Below, piece by piece: positions 10,268 through 21,754 of a DNA stretch of 64,000 nucleotides; position 1 is the first letter of the stretch; every line of letters starts with the position of its first letter. The notes under the pieces are model-generated. The model was not told the origin of the DNA. It saw only the letters and a program-made list of their open reading frames with translations, and made no database searches. Origin of the DNA: Meconema thalassinum (taxonomy: Eukaryota > Arthropoda > Insecta > Orthoptera > Tettigoniidae); the NCBI GenBank assembly GCA_946902985.2, contig OX336394.1, positions 276,087,046-276,151,045 on the forward strand. Reading direction: 5' to 3'. The translations under genes and the position numbers were made by a program.

Positions 10268-12625
10268 GCCCTGGCAGAGCCAGACCAATCATGCAGTTTT
10301 AGTCCGTCCAAGGGACGTGACGCTACATCACATCGTTAATGCAGTTTACAGCAGACCTCGTGGGAAGGTGCTGCATCACAGTGTCCAGATCATCAGATAC
10401 AGTTATTCCGTGAACGCCGAGACGCTGCACGATGAAGCTTCACAGTATAAGAAGTATCAATTAATATCGCCGTGTGAAGACATAGAAACATCCTAGTACA
10501 GGATTTAGTTCAGCAAACGTCACTCTATATAGTGAGAGTTCCGTATTACAGTCAAAGTTAGGCTGCGAACTTAAAGAACAGGCGATAGGTCTTGAATAAC
10601 AGTTCAGTTAAACAACAGAAAGTATCGTAACGTTTTGAAGTACCAACGATAGTGAAACAAACATTTCTATCAAAGTTAAGGAACCCGATCAGGGTCGGAC
10701 GAAATAAGTAACGCCTAGTGTACCGAAAAGATAGGAACTAGAGCGCAGTATAATAAGAAGTGAGAATTTAATCCAAAACGTTGTCTACAGGAGACAAGCG
10801 AACTGTAATAAGCAATAAGCTACGAAACTAAGGAATAGCAGTAAATGCTAGGGAAATAGGAAGGTCACCGATACAGTATTCGAGAGGCCGTAAACAGGAC
10901 AGACTTCATCTAGACAAACTAAATAGTGTCTAGAAAGAAACGGCTTCGAGCTAGTAAAAATAGAAGCCGATAGTCAGAATACCGGATCTGAAGAATTACC
11001 GTTCCAGGGAGGGGGAGATTGATCGAGACTTTCACCATCTTGCTAGATTAGGGAGCTGACGTCTAAGAGTGTCGCCTTGGAAACGGGGAAGAAAGAAATC
11101 ACGTGTGTAAGGCAAAAATCAAAGCCTCAGTGATTTAAAAGCAGTGTAATGTAAATATAGTAAAATTTGTTTTAGTGTAATAATTTTTAGTGAATTTATT
11201 TGTGTATGATAAAAGAATACAGAATTGTATTCAATATGTTACCAGTGTTTAAGGTAAATAATGTGTATGTGTATCAAGAAGTGTCATTGTGTGAAATGGG
11301 ATTAATCAAGATGGCTTAAACACATTGAGAGGGCAAAAATGAAACATCGCTGGAGAATTCGGTCGGTGACCGTAATATCATGTGAGTAACCATTTCATTA
11401 TGTTATGTGTTGGGAAGAATTGCGTACAATCTACTTGAGAACGAAAGAATAGGGATGTTTTTTTGAATAACAAATAACAGAATAATAGCGCGATCTGAAC
11501 GATTAAAATTGAGAAAGTATAAAATAATTATGTGAAATAAATAAATCCCTTGGGGGAAATGTATGAAATAAAATATCAGTATATTTGATAAATGATTTAA
11601 ATATGTGAAAGCAAGCGTAATAATAATAATAATAACAATTATATAAATGAATGAAGATTATGATGATTTATATGAAAAATAAGAGCTTTTGAGCTCCTTT
11701 AAAAGACCTAATACATGTAGTTGTGAACACATGTTCTTAAGATAAAGCGATTATTGTCACGGGAGAGGATTAATATAAAATTGAGATGTAGATAAAATGT
11801 TGATTTTGAATTATCAGTTCATTGAAGGCAACTTGGCAGTAAAAAATAGAGCAATGTAGCGCATTGAAGTAATTTGTCACGCTAGGAAAGCGTTGAACCT
11901 AAATATACTCGGTAACACTAATTATGAGGGGCAGTTGGTCGTGGTAATTGAGCTATGGTAAGTCCTCTAAATAGTGATGTGATCACGAGGCCATGTGTGT
12001 ATTGTATTGAAAAAGGGTGCGAAATATTTATTGTATTATGAACGCAGGTTTAAGGTAAAAGGCCGCTCTAAGTCGCTAATGTTATAAGTCCTCCAGTATG
12101 GGATATGGTTCCCGAGGCAGTTGAAAGAATCGAACCCAGATTCGTCTAGGTTGAAGCCCTTAAATATTTGTTGTTGTATTGAATTATTCTTACCCACCAA
12201 TGAGGACACTTCATAATTAATAAATGCTGAGTTTAAGAGGATAGGTTTTGCGAACCTAAATATGTTGTTAAAATAAGTAGAATGAAAGCCTTGCTTGTTC
12301 AAAGAACTGCATTTAAGAAACAGCTGTATAAAGCTAAGGGTAGCTTGTCTCTTGTGAGTATGACCGTGAAGTTCCTGCTCCTGACAATAAATCACGCTAT
12401 GTGGCCAGGCCAGACCCTTACTATTGATGTGTTGTGGTAGGTCTAGAGAGCCGTCTGTTTGAAGTTATAATACACAAGAGTGTTTAGAGTTTGTTTTAAC
12501 GACCCGGTCTTCGAACCGAGGTTCTATTAGATGAAAATTACCGCTTGCAAGTTCAGATCGTTGCTTTCTTATGAGATAATGGTCTTTTAAGACAAATAAT
12601 GATAAATCCCTAATGTAATGTTATA

Positions 12626-14090
12626 CACACATCAAAAAAAGTTTTGCATCACCTCGGTTCCAAGAGTTCCGGAACCGTTAAATACAAAGGGAATAGAGAT
12701 CAACACAAACAACATTTCAGCTCGTTTTATTGCTCATGAGACCCACACATTGCATGTTGTACCATCATACAGCTAGACTTTCAGCATTTGTGGTCCAGAT
12801 TGCAGTACACACCACTACCTCTAATACCCAGTAGCACGTCCTCTTGCATTGATGCATGCCTGTATTCGCTGTGGCATACTATCCACAAGTTCATCAAGAC
12901 ACTGTTGGTCCAAATTGTCCCACTCCTCAACGACAATTCGGCGTAAATCTCTCAGAGTGGTTGGTGGGTCAAGACGTCCATAAACAGCCCTTTTCAACAT
13001 ATCCCAGGCATGTTCGATAGGGTTCATGTCTGGCGAACATGCTGGCCACTGTAGTCGAGCGATGTCGTTATCTTGAAGGAACGCATTCACAAGATGTGCA
13101 CGATGAGGTCGAGAATTGTCGTCCATGAAGACAAATGCCTCTCCAATATTCTGCCGATATGGTTGCACTATGGGTCGGAGGATGTCATTCAGGTATCGTA
13201 AAGCCGTTTCGGAGCCTTCCATGACCACCAGTGGCGTACGTCGGCCCCACATAATGCCACCCCAAAACATCAGGGAACCACCACCTTGCTGCACTCGCTG
13301 GACAGTGTGTCTAAGACGTTCAGCCTGACCAGGGTGCCTCCAAACACGTCTCCGACGATTGTCTGGTTGAAGGCATATGCGACACTCATCGGTGAAGAGA
13401 ACGTGATGCCAATTCCGTGGGGTCCATTCAGCATGTTGTTGGGCCCATCTGTACCGCGCTGCATGGTGTCGGGGTTGCAAAGCTGGACCTCGCCATGGAC
13501 GTCGGGAGTGAAGTTGCGCATCATGCAGCCTATTGCGCACAGTTTGAGTTGAAACACGACGTCCTGTGGCTGAACGAAACGCATTATTCAACATGGTGGC
13601 ATTGCTGTCAGGGTTCCTCCGAGCGGCAATCCGTAAGTAGCGGTCATCCACTACAGTAGTAGCCCTTGGGCGGCCTGAGCGAGGCCTGTCATCGACAGTT
13701 CCTGTATCTCTGTACCTCCTCCATGTCCGAACAACATCGCTTTGGTTCACTCTGAGACGCCTGGAAACTTCCCTTGTTGAGAGCCCTTCTTGACACAAAG
13801 TAACAATGCGGACGCGATCGAACTGCGGTATTGACCTTCTAGGCATGGTAAAACTACAGACAACATGAGCAGCGTACCTTCGTCCTGGTGGAATGACTGG
13901 AACTGATCGGCTGTCGTACCCCCTCCGTCTAATAGGCCCTGCTCATGCATGGTTGTTTACATCTTTGAGCAGTTTTAGTGACATCTATGAACAGTCAAAG
14001 GGACTGTATCTTGGATACAATATACACAGTCAACGTCTATATGCCGGAGATCTGGGAACCGAGGTGATGCAAAACTTTTTTTGATGTGTG
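12626..14090 (-). mobile_element. Complete Tc1/mariner-type transposon
   Basis: Perfect terminal inverted repeats of at least 36 bp start CACACATCAAAAAAAG, and a TA is duplicated at the edges (12624-12625 and 14091-14092). The right LTR of the host element has the unoccupied site (TTATATAATG), which proves the insertion and its ends. The single gene inside reads on the minus strand. Length (1465 bp), TIRs and an open transposase make this a candidate for an autonomous copy. Confidence 0.95.
12821..13846 (-). CDS. Tc1-like DD34E transposase
   Basis: A 341-residue open frame, full length for the family (usually about 340), opens at the ATG at 13846 (MPRRSIPQFDR). The N-terminus is helix-turn-helix DNA binding (residues about 10-45, including GLSTREVSRRL), followed by a basic GRPR hook (58-61). 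The catalytic triad is complete: D153 in FTDEC, D243 in MDDNSRPH and E278 in PDMNPIEHAWD, with 34 residues between the last two (DD34E). It would cut and paste the element at TA sites after binding the TIRs. There is no stop or frameshift, and the gene is centred between perfect TIRs, so activity is possible. Its coding sequence is GC-richer than the surrounding AT-rich LTR, consistent with separate origin. The exact Tc1 subfamily was not determined. Confidence 0.95.
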   Translation of the reverse strand: MPRRSIPQFDRVRIVTLCQEGLSTREVSRRLRVNQSDVVRTWRRYRDTGTVDDRPRSGRPRATTVVDDRYLRIAARRNPDSNATMLNNAFRSATGRRVSTQTVRNRLHDAQLHSRRPWRGPALQPRHHAARYRWAQQHAEWTPRNWHHVLFTDECRICLQPDNRRRRVWRHPGQAERLRHTVQRVQQGGGSLMFWGGIMWGRRTPLVVMEGSETALRYLNDILRPIVQPYRQNIGEAFVFMDDNSRPHRAHLVNAFLQDNDIARLQWPACSPDMNPIEHAWDMLKRAVYGRLDPPTTLRDLRRIVVEEWDNLDQQCLDELVDSMPQRIQACINARGRATGY

Positions 14091-14766
14091 TATAATGTAG
14101 TGATTCACGAGTTTAGTGAAGACAATTAGATTCCGGGAGTGATCTTAATTTTTGACGTGTTCAAGTAGTCTTCTGTAGCTCGGGAGTACGCAGATGTTTC
14201 CCAATCACGGTAGTGAATTGTTGACTTGAGAGAGATGGTAACCTGAGAACATTGTGAAAGTCCAAAATTTAAGTAAAGGAGTAACAGTACTTTAATAAGA
14301 ATTATATATTTTTTTGATTATAAGATATTCATATAATAGGAAGTGATGTGTTGTAAAAGAATAACACAGTGTATATAAAAAGTATCGAGCCATTTGGAGC
14401 TCTTGATTTTATGGAAATTTAAGAGGACACTATATGGAAGTGAAAAGTAATATGAGTTTGTTGGTTTATGAGAAACTATTTATTATGATTTAACCTTTGT
14501 TTTATTATGTATTCCTTGTTCACTCTGAACAAGTTAGAATTTGTGGGTCAGTATTTTAATTGTTTAATTTGTTGTAGCGCCATATATTTGAGTAATTAAA
14601 TGTTTTATAGTAGGAGTTGATTTTGTTCATTATTTTGGAAGAGTATCCGATATTTAATCCAAAATGTGTAAGTCACAGAGTGGGAGAACATATCATAACC
14701 CCGAAAATCCCGATTTGAGCATTGCTGGCATACTGTGATTTGCATATTTCATGCTGAAATGGCACA

Positions 14767-14784
14767 TGGGGCAGAGAAGTAATG
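14767..14784 (+). promoter_or_regulatory. Candidate primer-binding site of giant-LTR element 1
   Basis: TGGGGCAGAGAAGTAATG starts at the base after the LTR. PBSs begin TGG to pair with the CCA end of a tRNA. The matching tRNA is not identified. A second PBS-like motif, TGGCGCCCAGTACGTAGGG, lies at 14952-14970. Confidence 0.5.
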
Positions 14785-15231
14785 TGCTTGGATTAATAAT
14801 TAGAGGAACACTTAAGACGGTCATATTATGTAAAAGTAAAGTAAGGATAGAAGTAGCTACAAAAGATAAAGTTAACTGACCGCATGGGACTCTGGAAACT
14901 CACACCGAGCAGCCCTAAATTTAAATAACCCCCTAGCAAACCCATCTCTTTTGGCGCCCAGTACGTAGGGATGAGTTTTCCTAGGGAAAACCCGAGTTTT
15001 TCTTGAAAAATCAAAATTTTCAATTTTTGAAAAAAAATGGTTTTTCGAAATTTTGGAATTTTTAAATCACTTCCATAAAGGTTTTGACATTGAATGAGTA
15101 TATCAAAAGGGTACGTTTTAGTAAACACCCGTACTAAGGTAAATTTTGGAAATTGGGACACAAGAGTTCGGAGTACCATCTCTCATGCATGAACCGGCGA
15201 TGTGGCATGATATCCCACTGTATTCTATAAG
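14785..15231 (+). other. Leader of giant-LTR element 1
   Basis: Non-coding stretch between PBS and the first long open frame. 14999-15060 is an A/T-rich self-complementary track (runs of TTTTCAA and TTGAAAA) able to form imperfect hairpins. The PBS-like TGGCGCCCAG lies at 14952. No other feature was seen. Confidence 0.5.
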
Positions 15232-17207
15232 ATGTCATTGAGTGAAGAAAGGCAGAGGTTATTGGAAGTTGTAGAAGTAGGAGGTAAAAATAGATTGAAA
15301 TCTATAAATGATAAAGAGTACCCAATTAAAGAAAATGTAAAGATTTCTATAGAAAGCATGCGTGCATCTGGAGGCATAGTTACACAAAGAGAAGGTAACA
15401 TGTCTGTAGACAACAGGGTAAAAATTGAGCCTTTAGAGCTCCAAATAGAAAAAGAAACATGTGAACCAGTTCCAAGGGAATGTGCATCGAGTACAGATAA
15501 TAATAATGATAAAGATGATTCAAAGTCTCATGTATTAAGGCAGGTTCAAGTAGGTTCGAATAACGAATGGAAAAAGAAGGATAGTCTTTGCGTTCAGGAT
15601 CAGGAAAAGGTAGAAATGGCGACCTGGGATGAGATACAAGAATTCTTGGGTATAATTGAGAAAATACTAAAAGAGCACATTAAGATGAAGGATGAACTTT
15701 GGAAATTAAAAAAGTTCAACTTTAAAATGAAAGAAGAAATTGAGGAACAAAGAGAAAGTATTGTCGAGGAAATTAAAAGGATATTTGAACGCCGTAAGAG
15801 GGCAAGCAAAGATTGGTATACGATACCCAAACAGGAATTAGAGGAATTGTACAAGGAAATCCCTAAGGTTAAAAGGTCATTAAGAGAAATGAAAAAGAAA
15901 TTTGCGAAACGCATGGTGGAAGAAGGGAAAATAAAATTAGCTTCGTGGGAACAGATTGAGACATTCACGGAGGAAATTAGTGAAATAAAGAAACAATGGT
16001 CGGAAGTGGATAATAAATGGTCGAAAGTTTTATGGGAGATTAGTTGCTTTGATGATGAAAGGAGGAAATATCCGAAGGAACAGAGGGCTTGGATAGGAAA
16101 AGAAAATAATAAGATGCATCAGTTCATAATGAGCATATATGACGACAAGGGAATAATAAGTATTCAGGAGTTAGCTGAGATAAGAGAAGCCAAAATTCAG
16201 GAATGTAAAGAAATTTTAGAGGCCGCCCAGAAGATATATGAGGAATATATAATTGCGCAAGACCTCGAATCGAAAGAAATAGTTGTCCAAGCTGAAAATA
16301 AAACAGTAATTGTAAAAGAAAAATAAGTAATGGTGCAAGAACCCAAAATTGGCATTAGAAAAGAAGAAGAACAAGAAGTTGAAATCTTGACGACTCCAGT
16401 GGAAACTGAGAAAAGCAATGAGATCCCTCTAGAGAAAACGATGGACACTCAGGAGGAAATAATAATTCCAGGTCAGGAAGAAAGCCGAAATAAAACGAGC
16501 TGCAAAGTGAAGAAGATCATTTTTATGGAAACGTTGAGCTTGAAGAGCAAGAGAAAAACCCAGAACAAGGGATAACAAAAGAAGTGAAAGTTGGGGAGAC
16601 GGAAATAATAATTCCTGGAGAAACGGAGAAATTAAATGAAACTATAATAGAAAGTATCGTCGAGGCAAGGAAAGAAGTAGAGGTTCAAGATTTCATAGAA
16701 ACAGAAAAGGAAAACCCAGAAGAAATTCATGAGGATAAGAAAGATAAGATACAATTAGAAGAACTAAAATTGAAAGCACAGATCCTTGAGTTAATGATAA
16801 AATATCAGGATTGTCAACGAAAGAAAAGAGAAATGGAAACAGATCCAAATGAGAGCCAAGAAAACCTCCAAGGAAAGGATGAGACTATGGGAGTTGATGA
16901 AGAGAAGAGAGGAGAGGTCGTTGAAAGAAATGAGGAAAGAGGAAGACAACCGCAAAGTGTAGCAGGTTTACAAGAGAATAGAAACCTATTTGAAGGTAGG
17001 AGAGGAGGAGAAATAATGCACATGACCCTGGAGAAAGAAGACGCACAAGCGTTTTACAGCTGGAAAATTCGTCGGAAGAAAGCGAATAATAGGAAGAAAA
17101 GAAAAAGAGAAGATCTAATGGAACTATGGAATTGGAAGAGTAGGAAAAATATTTTTTTCTTGGGAAATGCCATCTCGATGCGAGATGAGGGAAAAAGGTT
17201 ACTCTAG
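15232..17207 (+). pseudogene. Highly charged coiled-coil protein of giant-LTR element 1 (gag candidate), broken
   Basis: The ATG at 15232 opens 364 codons to TAA at 16324-16326, and the same frame reopens to 16575. The next open piece (to 17207) is one frame over, and coding flavour continues across the join, so one stop and one frameshift interrupt a frame of about 650 codons. The product is rich in Lys, Glu and Ile, with long heptad-like stretches (residues 120-260) typical of coiled coils. ETEKSNE and ETEKLNET segments, each near an IIIPG motif, are imperfect internal repeats. No zinc knuckle, protease or polymerase motif is seen. Position after the leader suggests a gag-like structural protein, but I do not recognise the family. 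It could also be a captured host segment. Confidence 0.55.
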
Positions 17208-17810
17208 AATAGGTAACGGGTTAAGCCTATATGCACCCGTTAAAGAGTAAGAGGAAAAAAGGATTTTTTTGAAAATGCCATCATGAGATGAGATGAGGGA
17301 AATGGAAGAAAACCTAGAAGAGACGAGTAAGGACAGACCGTGCTCTTAAGGACAAACGAAATTCTGTAGACTTTGAGTCCAGAAAACAAAAATAAAGAAG
17401 TAACGGGTTAAGGCTATACGCACCCGTGAAGTCTTAAAAGAATGTCAATAGGTTGACAGTACAGAACTGAGAAGAAGGAGACAGACCGGCAGAATGCCCG
17501 TCCTATGAAACAAGTAAGAGAAAAAAAACCTGTCTGACCCAAGTTTGGAGCGCATGCCAAACTGGGAGGAGACTCAGAAACACCCGAACGACACGAGTAA
17601 TTTATAGCCTTAAGGGGAGAAGTCCGCTTAAAGGAAATGAATGAATGGGAACTTTGTGAGACCCAAGACAAGCCAGAGAAAGAAAGGGCTTGGAAAGAAA
17701 GACCAGAAGGTACTGAGAAATGTTATGATGGCTTCGACACTGAAAAAAATGTGTTTTTTTATGAAAATGTTTAAATAAATTTCCTCAAAATTTCGAAAAT
17801 TTCTTTATCT
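17208..17810 (+). other. 3' non-coding part of giant-LTR element 1 with repeated hairpin
   Basis: Two copies of a hairpin-forming motif, about AACGGGTTAAG ... GCACCCGTT (17215-17241 and 17402-17427), stand 187 bp apart inside a degenerate repeat with GATGAGGGAAA blocks. No open frame is supported. Such a region could be a packaging or export signal; that is speculation. Confidence 0.45.
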
Positions 17811-17824
17811 AAGTTGGGGAGAAA
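17811..17824 (+). promoter_or_regulatory. Polypurine tract of giant-LTR element 1
   Basis: AAGTTGGGGAGAAA ends at the base before the right LTR (TG at 17825). A purine run at this place primes plus-strand DNA synthesis in LTR elements. Confidence 0.65.
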
Positions 17825-20800
17825 TGAACCCATGTACCATTGGTTCAAGGGGTCGAATCCATGTTTTATTGGTAAAAGAAGGGAGGAAAAATACAGTCCT
17901 TAGAATGACTTAGATAGATTTTATGCAAGAGGACTGGTATAATATTGTGCAAGAATAAGAGTCCAGGTGGCCCCAGGAAATGATATCATGCATGACGGAC
18001 CGATAGGGAGCCGATCATGGCTATAAATAGAATTAAAAACTTTCCGCTGGGAGTAAGCGAGAAGAGGTTTCGGAAATTGATCTTACACAGCAATAAAATG
18101 ACATCCTCGCAGTTGTGCAAGAAGGGGAATAATTAGATTTAAGCCATTTGCGAGAATATAATTAACAAAAGAAATACATCATTGTGAATCATTTTGGAAT
18201 AGAGATTTTTGTGTGGTGAAAAGGGTTATAATAATTGCACAGGAAAGAAGTGCAAACGCAGCATGACGTAGTTAAAAGTTCCCCGAGACCCGAGGTGGTA
18301 GGGATTAAAAATCAACTGCAACACCCACGTATCGGAAGAGCAAAATTTATTTAATATCTTAGAATTGTACGATCGATTTTCACGTGCAAAGAAGTCAGTT
18401 TACGTTTAGAAAACGAGCTTTCCAGAGATATAATTTTCAAAAGCGTGCGACTATTGCTTCAAAAGTTAGTTATGAAAAAGACGAGGATTTTATCTTTTTG
18501 TCGCCGATTTGTATAAAAGCCCTGGCAGAGCCAGACCAATCATGCAGTTTTAGTCCGTCCAGGGGACGTGACGCTACATCACATCGTTAATGCAGTTTAC
18601 AGCAGACCTCGTGGGAAGGTGCTGCATCACAGTGTCCAGATCATCAGATACAGTTATTCCGTGAACGCCGAGACGCTGCACGATGAAGCTTCACAGTATA
18701 AGAAGTATCAATTAATATCGCCGTGTGAAGACATAGAAACATCCTAGTACAGGATTTAGCTCAGCAAACGTCAGTCTTTATAGTGAGAGTTCCGAATTAC
18801 AGTCAAAGTTAGGCTGCGAACTTAAAGAACAGGCGATAGGTCTTGAATAACAGTTCAGTTAAACAACAGAAAGTATCGTAACGTTTTGAAGTACCAACGA
18901 TAGTGAAACAAACATTTCTATCAAAGTTAAGGAACCCGATCAGGGTCGGACGAAATAAGTAACGCCTAGTGTACCGAAAAGATAGGAACTAGAGCGCAGT
19001 ATAATAAGAAGTGAGAATTTAATCCAAAACGTTGTCTACAGGAGACAAGCGAACTGTAATAAGCAATAAGCTACGAAACTAAGGAATAGCAGTAAATGCT
19101 AGGGAAATAGGAAGGTCACCGATAAAGTATTCGAGAGGCCGTAAACAGGACAGACTTTATCTAGACAAACTAAATAGTGTCTAGAAAGAAACGGCTTCGA
19201 GCTAGTAAAAATAGAAGCCGATAGTCAGAATACCGGATCTGAAGAATTACCGTTCCAGGGAGGGGGAGATTGATCGAGACTTTCACCATCTTGCTAGATT
19301 AGGGAGCTGACGTCTAAGAGTGTCACCTTGGAAACGGGGAAGAAAGAAATCACGTGTGTAAGGCAAAAATCAAAGCCTCAGTGATTTAAAAGCAGTGTTT
19401 AAATATAGTAAAATTTGTTTTAGTGTAATAATTTTTAGTGAATTTATTTGTGTATGATAAAAGAATACAGAATTGTATTCAATATGTTACCAGTGTTTAA
19501 GGTAAATAATGTGTATGTGTATCAAGAAGTGTCATTGTGTGAAATGGGATTAATCAAGATGGCTTAAACACATTGAGTGGGCAAAAATGAAACATCGCTG
19601 GAGAATTCGGTCGGTGACCGTAATATCATGTGAGTAACCATTTCATTATGTTATGTGTTGGGAAGATTTGCGTACAATCCACTTGAGAACGAAAGAATAG
19701 GGATGTTTTTTGAATAACAAATAACAGAATAATAGCGCGATCTGAACGATTAAAATTGAGAAAGTATAACATAATTATGTGAAATAAATAAATAAATCCC
19801 TTGGGGGAAATGTATGAAATAAAATATCAGTATATTTGATAAATGATTTAAATATGCGAAAGCAAGCGTAATAATAATAATAATAACAATTATATAAATG
19901 AATGAAGATTATGATGATTTATATGAAAAATAAGAGCTTTTGAGCTCCTTTAAAAGACTTAATACATGTAGTAGTGAACACATGTTCTTAAGATAAAGCG
20001 ATTATTGTCACGGGAGAGGATTAATATAAAATTGAGATGTAGATCAAATGTTGATTTTGAATTATCAGTTCATTGAAGGCAACTTGGCAGTAAAAAATAG
20101 AGCAATGTAGCGCATTGAAGTAATTTGTCACGCTAGGAAAGCGTTGAACCTAAATATACTCGGTAACACTAATTATGAGGGGCAGTTGGTCGTGGTAATT
20201 GAGCTATGGTAAGTCCTCTAAATAGTGATGTGATCACGAGGCCATGTGTGTATTGTATTGAAAAAGGGTGCGAAATATTTATTGTATTATGAACGCAGGT
20301 TTAAGGTAAAAGGCCGCACTAAGTCCCTAATGTTATAAGTCCTCCAGTATGGGATATGGTTCCCGAGGCAGTTGAAAGAATCGAACCCAGATTCGTCTAG
20401 GTTGAAGCCCTTAAATATTTGTTGTTGTATTGAATTATTCTTACCCACCAATGAGGACACTTCATAATTAATAAATGCCGAGTTTAAGTGGATAGGTTTG
20501 TGGAACCTAAATATGTTGTTAAAATAAGTAGAATGAAAGCCTTGCTTGTTCAAAGAACTGAATTTAAGAAACAGCTGTATAAAGCTAAGGGTAGCTCGTC
20601 TCTTGTGAGTATGACCGTGAAGTTCCTGCTCCTGACAATAAATCACGCTAAGTGGCCAGGCCAGACCCTTACTATTGATGTGTTGTGGTAGGTCTAGAGA
20701 GCCGTCTGTTTGAAGTTATAATACACAAGAGTGTTTAGAGTTTGTTTTAACGACCCGGTCTTCGAACCGAGGTTCTATTAGATGAAAATTACCGCTATCA

Positions 20801-21549
20801 AGTTCAGATCGTTGCTTTCTTATGAGATAATGGTCTTTTAAGACAAATAATGATAAATCCCTAATGTAATGTTATATAATGTAGTGATTCACGAGTTTAG
20901 TGAAGACAATTAGATTCCGGGAGTGATCTTAATTTTTGACGTGTTCAAGTAGTCTTCTGTAACTCGGGAGTACGCAAATGTTTCCCAATCACGGTAGTGA
21001 ATTGTTGACTTGAGAGAGATGGTAACCTGAGAACATTGTGAAAGCCCAAAATTTAAGTAAAAGAGTAACAGTACTTTAATAAGAATTATATATTTTTTTG
21101 ATTTAAGATACTCATATAATAGGAAGTGATGTGTTGAAAAGAATAACACAGTGTATATAAAAAGTGTTGAGCCATTTGGAGCTCTTGATTTTATTGAATT
21201 TTAAAAGGACACTATATGGAAGTGAAAAGTAATATGAGTTTGTTGGTTTATAAAAACCATTTACTATGATTTAGTCTTTGTTTTATTATGTATTCCTTGT
21301 TCACTCTGAACAAGTTAGAATTTATGGGTCAGTATTTTATTTGTTTAATTTGTTGTAGCGCCATATATTTGGTTAATTAAATGTTTTATAGTAGGAGTTG
21401 ATTTTGTTTATTAATTTTTGGAAGTGTATCCTCTATTTAATCCAAAATGTGTAGGTCACAGAGTGGGAGAACATACCATAACCCCGATAATCCTGATTTG
21501 AGCATTGCTGGCATACTGTGATTTGCATATTTCATGCTGAAAGGGCACA
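17825..21549 (+). repeat. 3' LTR of giant-LTR element 1
   Basis: 3725 bp, TGAACCC to GGCACA, uninterrupted, with the empty TA site for the Tc1-like element near 20872-20876. It carries the same TATA box (18512-18518) and the same small antisense frame (20287-20646). Followed by ATAC, matching the base quartet before the 5' LTR. Confidence 0.9.
18512..18518 (+). promoter_or_regulatory. TATA box in the 3' LTR
   Basis: Same TATAAAAG and downstream GCAGTTTTAG as in the 5' LTR, unchanged between the copies. Confidence 0.45.
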
Positions 21550-21754
21550 ATACATACATACATAAAATTATATAGCCTATAAACTTTTGAACAGACGATG
21601 GCTTTGGGGTTTGGGGGATGTGAAAAGCGAATGATATGTCGACATATTCTGGAAGTCTAACCATGGTACTCATTGCAATAGGTAGCTTTTTAGTGAAATC
21701 TACCTAAAAATAAGTCGCTACTATCCTTTCAATAACAAACGACGCGAGGCGTGG

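Larger units (their letters stand above)
9574..14766 (+). repeat. 5' LTR of giant-LTR element 1 (interrupted by a Tc1-like transposon)
   Basis: Aligns base by base with 17825-21549 apart from the 1465-bp transposon at 12626-14090 plus the duplicated TA. Without it the length is about 3726 bp, against 3725 bp for the other LTR. Only about 1-2% differences were noticed on reading, implying a fairly recent insertion. A TATA box lies at 10261, so U3 is about 0.7 kb and R-U5 would be very long. Short open frames (for example 12036-12395 minus) are conserved only because the LTRs are copies of each other, and are not called as genes. Confidence 0.88.
9574..21549 (+). mobile_element. Giant-LTR (LARD-like) retrotransposon 1, no pol
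   Basis: Two near-identical direct repeats (9574-14766 with an insertion, 17825-21549) start TGAACCC and end GGCACA, so they obey the TG...CA rule. They are flanked by ATAC on both sides (9570-9573 and 21550-21553). The LTRs are about 3.7 kb each, and the interior is only about 3.06 kb (14767-17824). A TGG-starting primer-binding-site candidate follows the left LTR, and a purine tract GGGGAGAAA precedes the right one. No protease, reverse transcriptase, RNase H or integrase motif is present, so it must move with enzymes supplied by another element. Large LTRs plus a non-pol interior recall the LARD class described in plants; the insect assignment is inference. Confidence 0.85.

Noticed and set aside
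12036..12395. 119-codon antisense frame in the giant LTR, repeated at 20287-20646
   Set aside because: It is present twice only because the LTRs are copies; it has no motif, no strong start context, and the changes between copies are not biased toward silent sites by eye.
15600..17023. Minus-strand frames opposite the coiled-coil gene
   Set aside because: They are Ser/Phe/Leu-rich mirror translations of purine-rich coding sequence.
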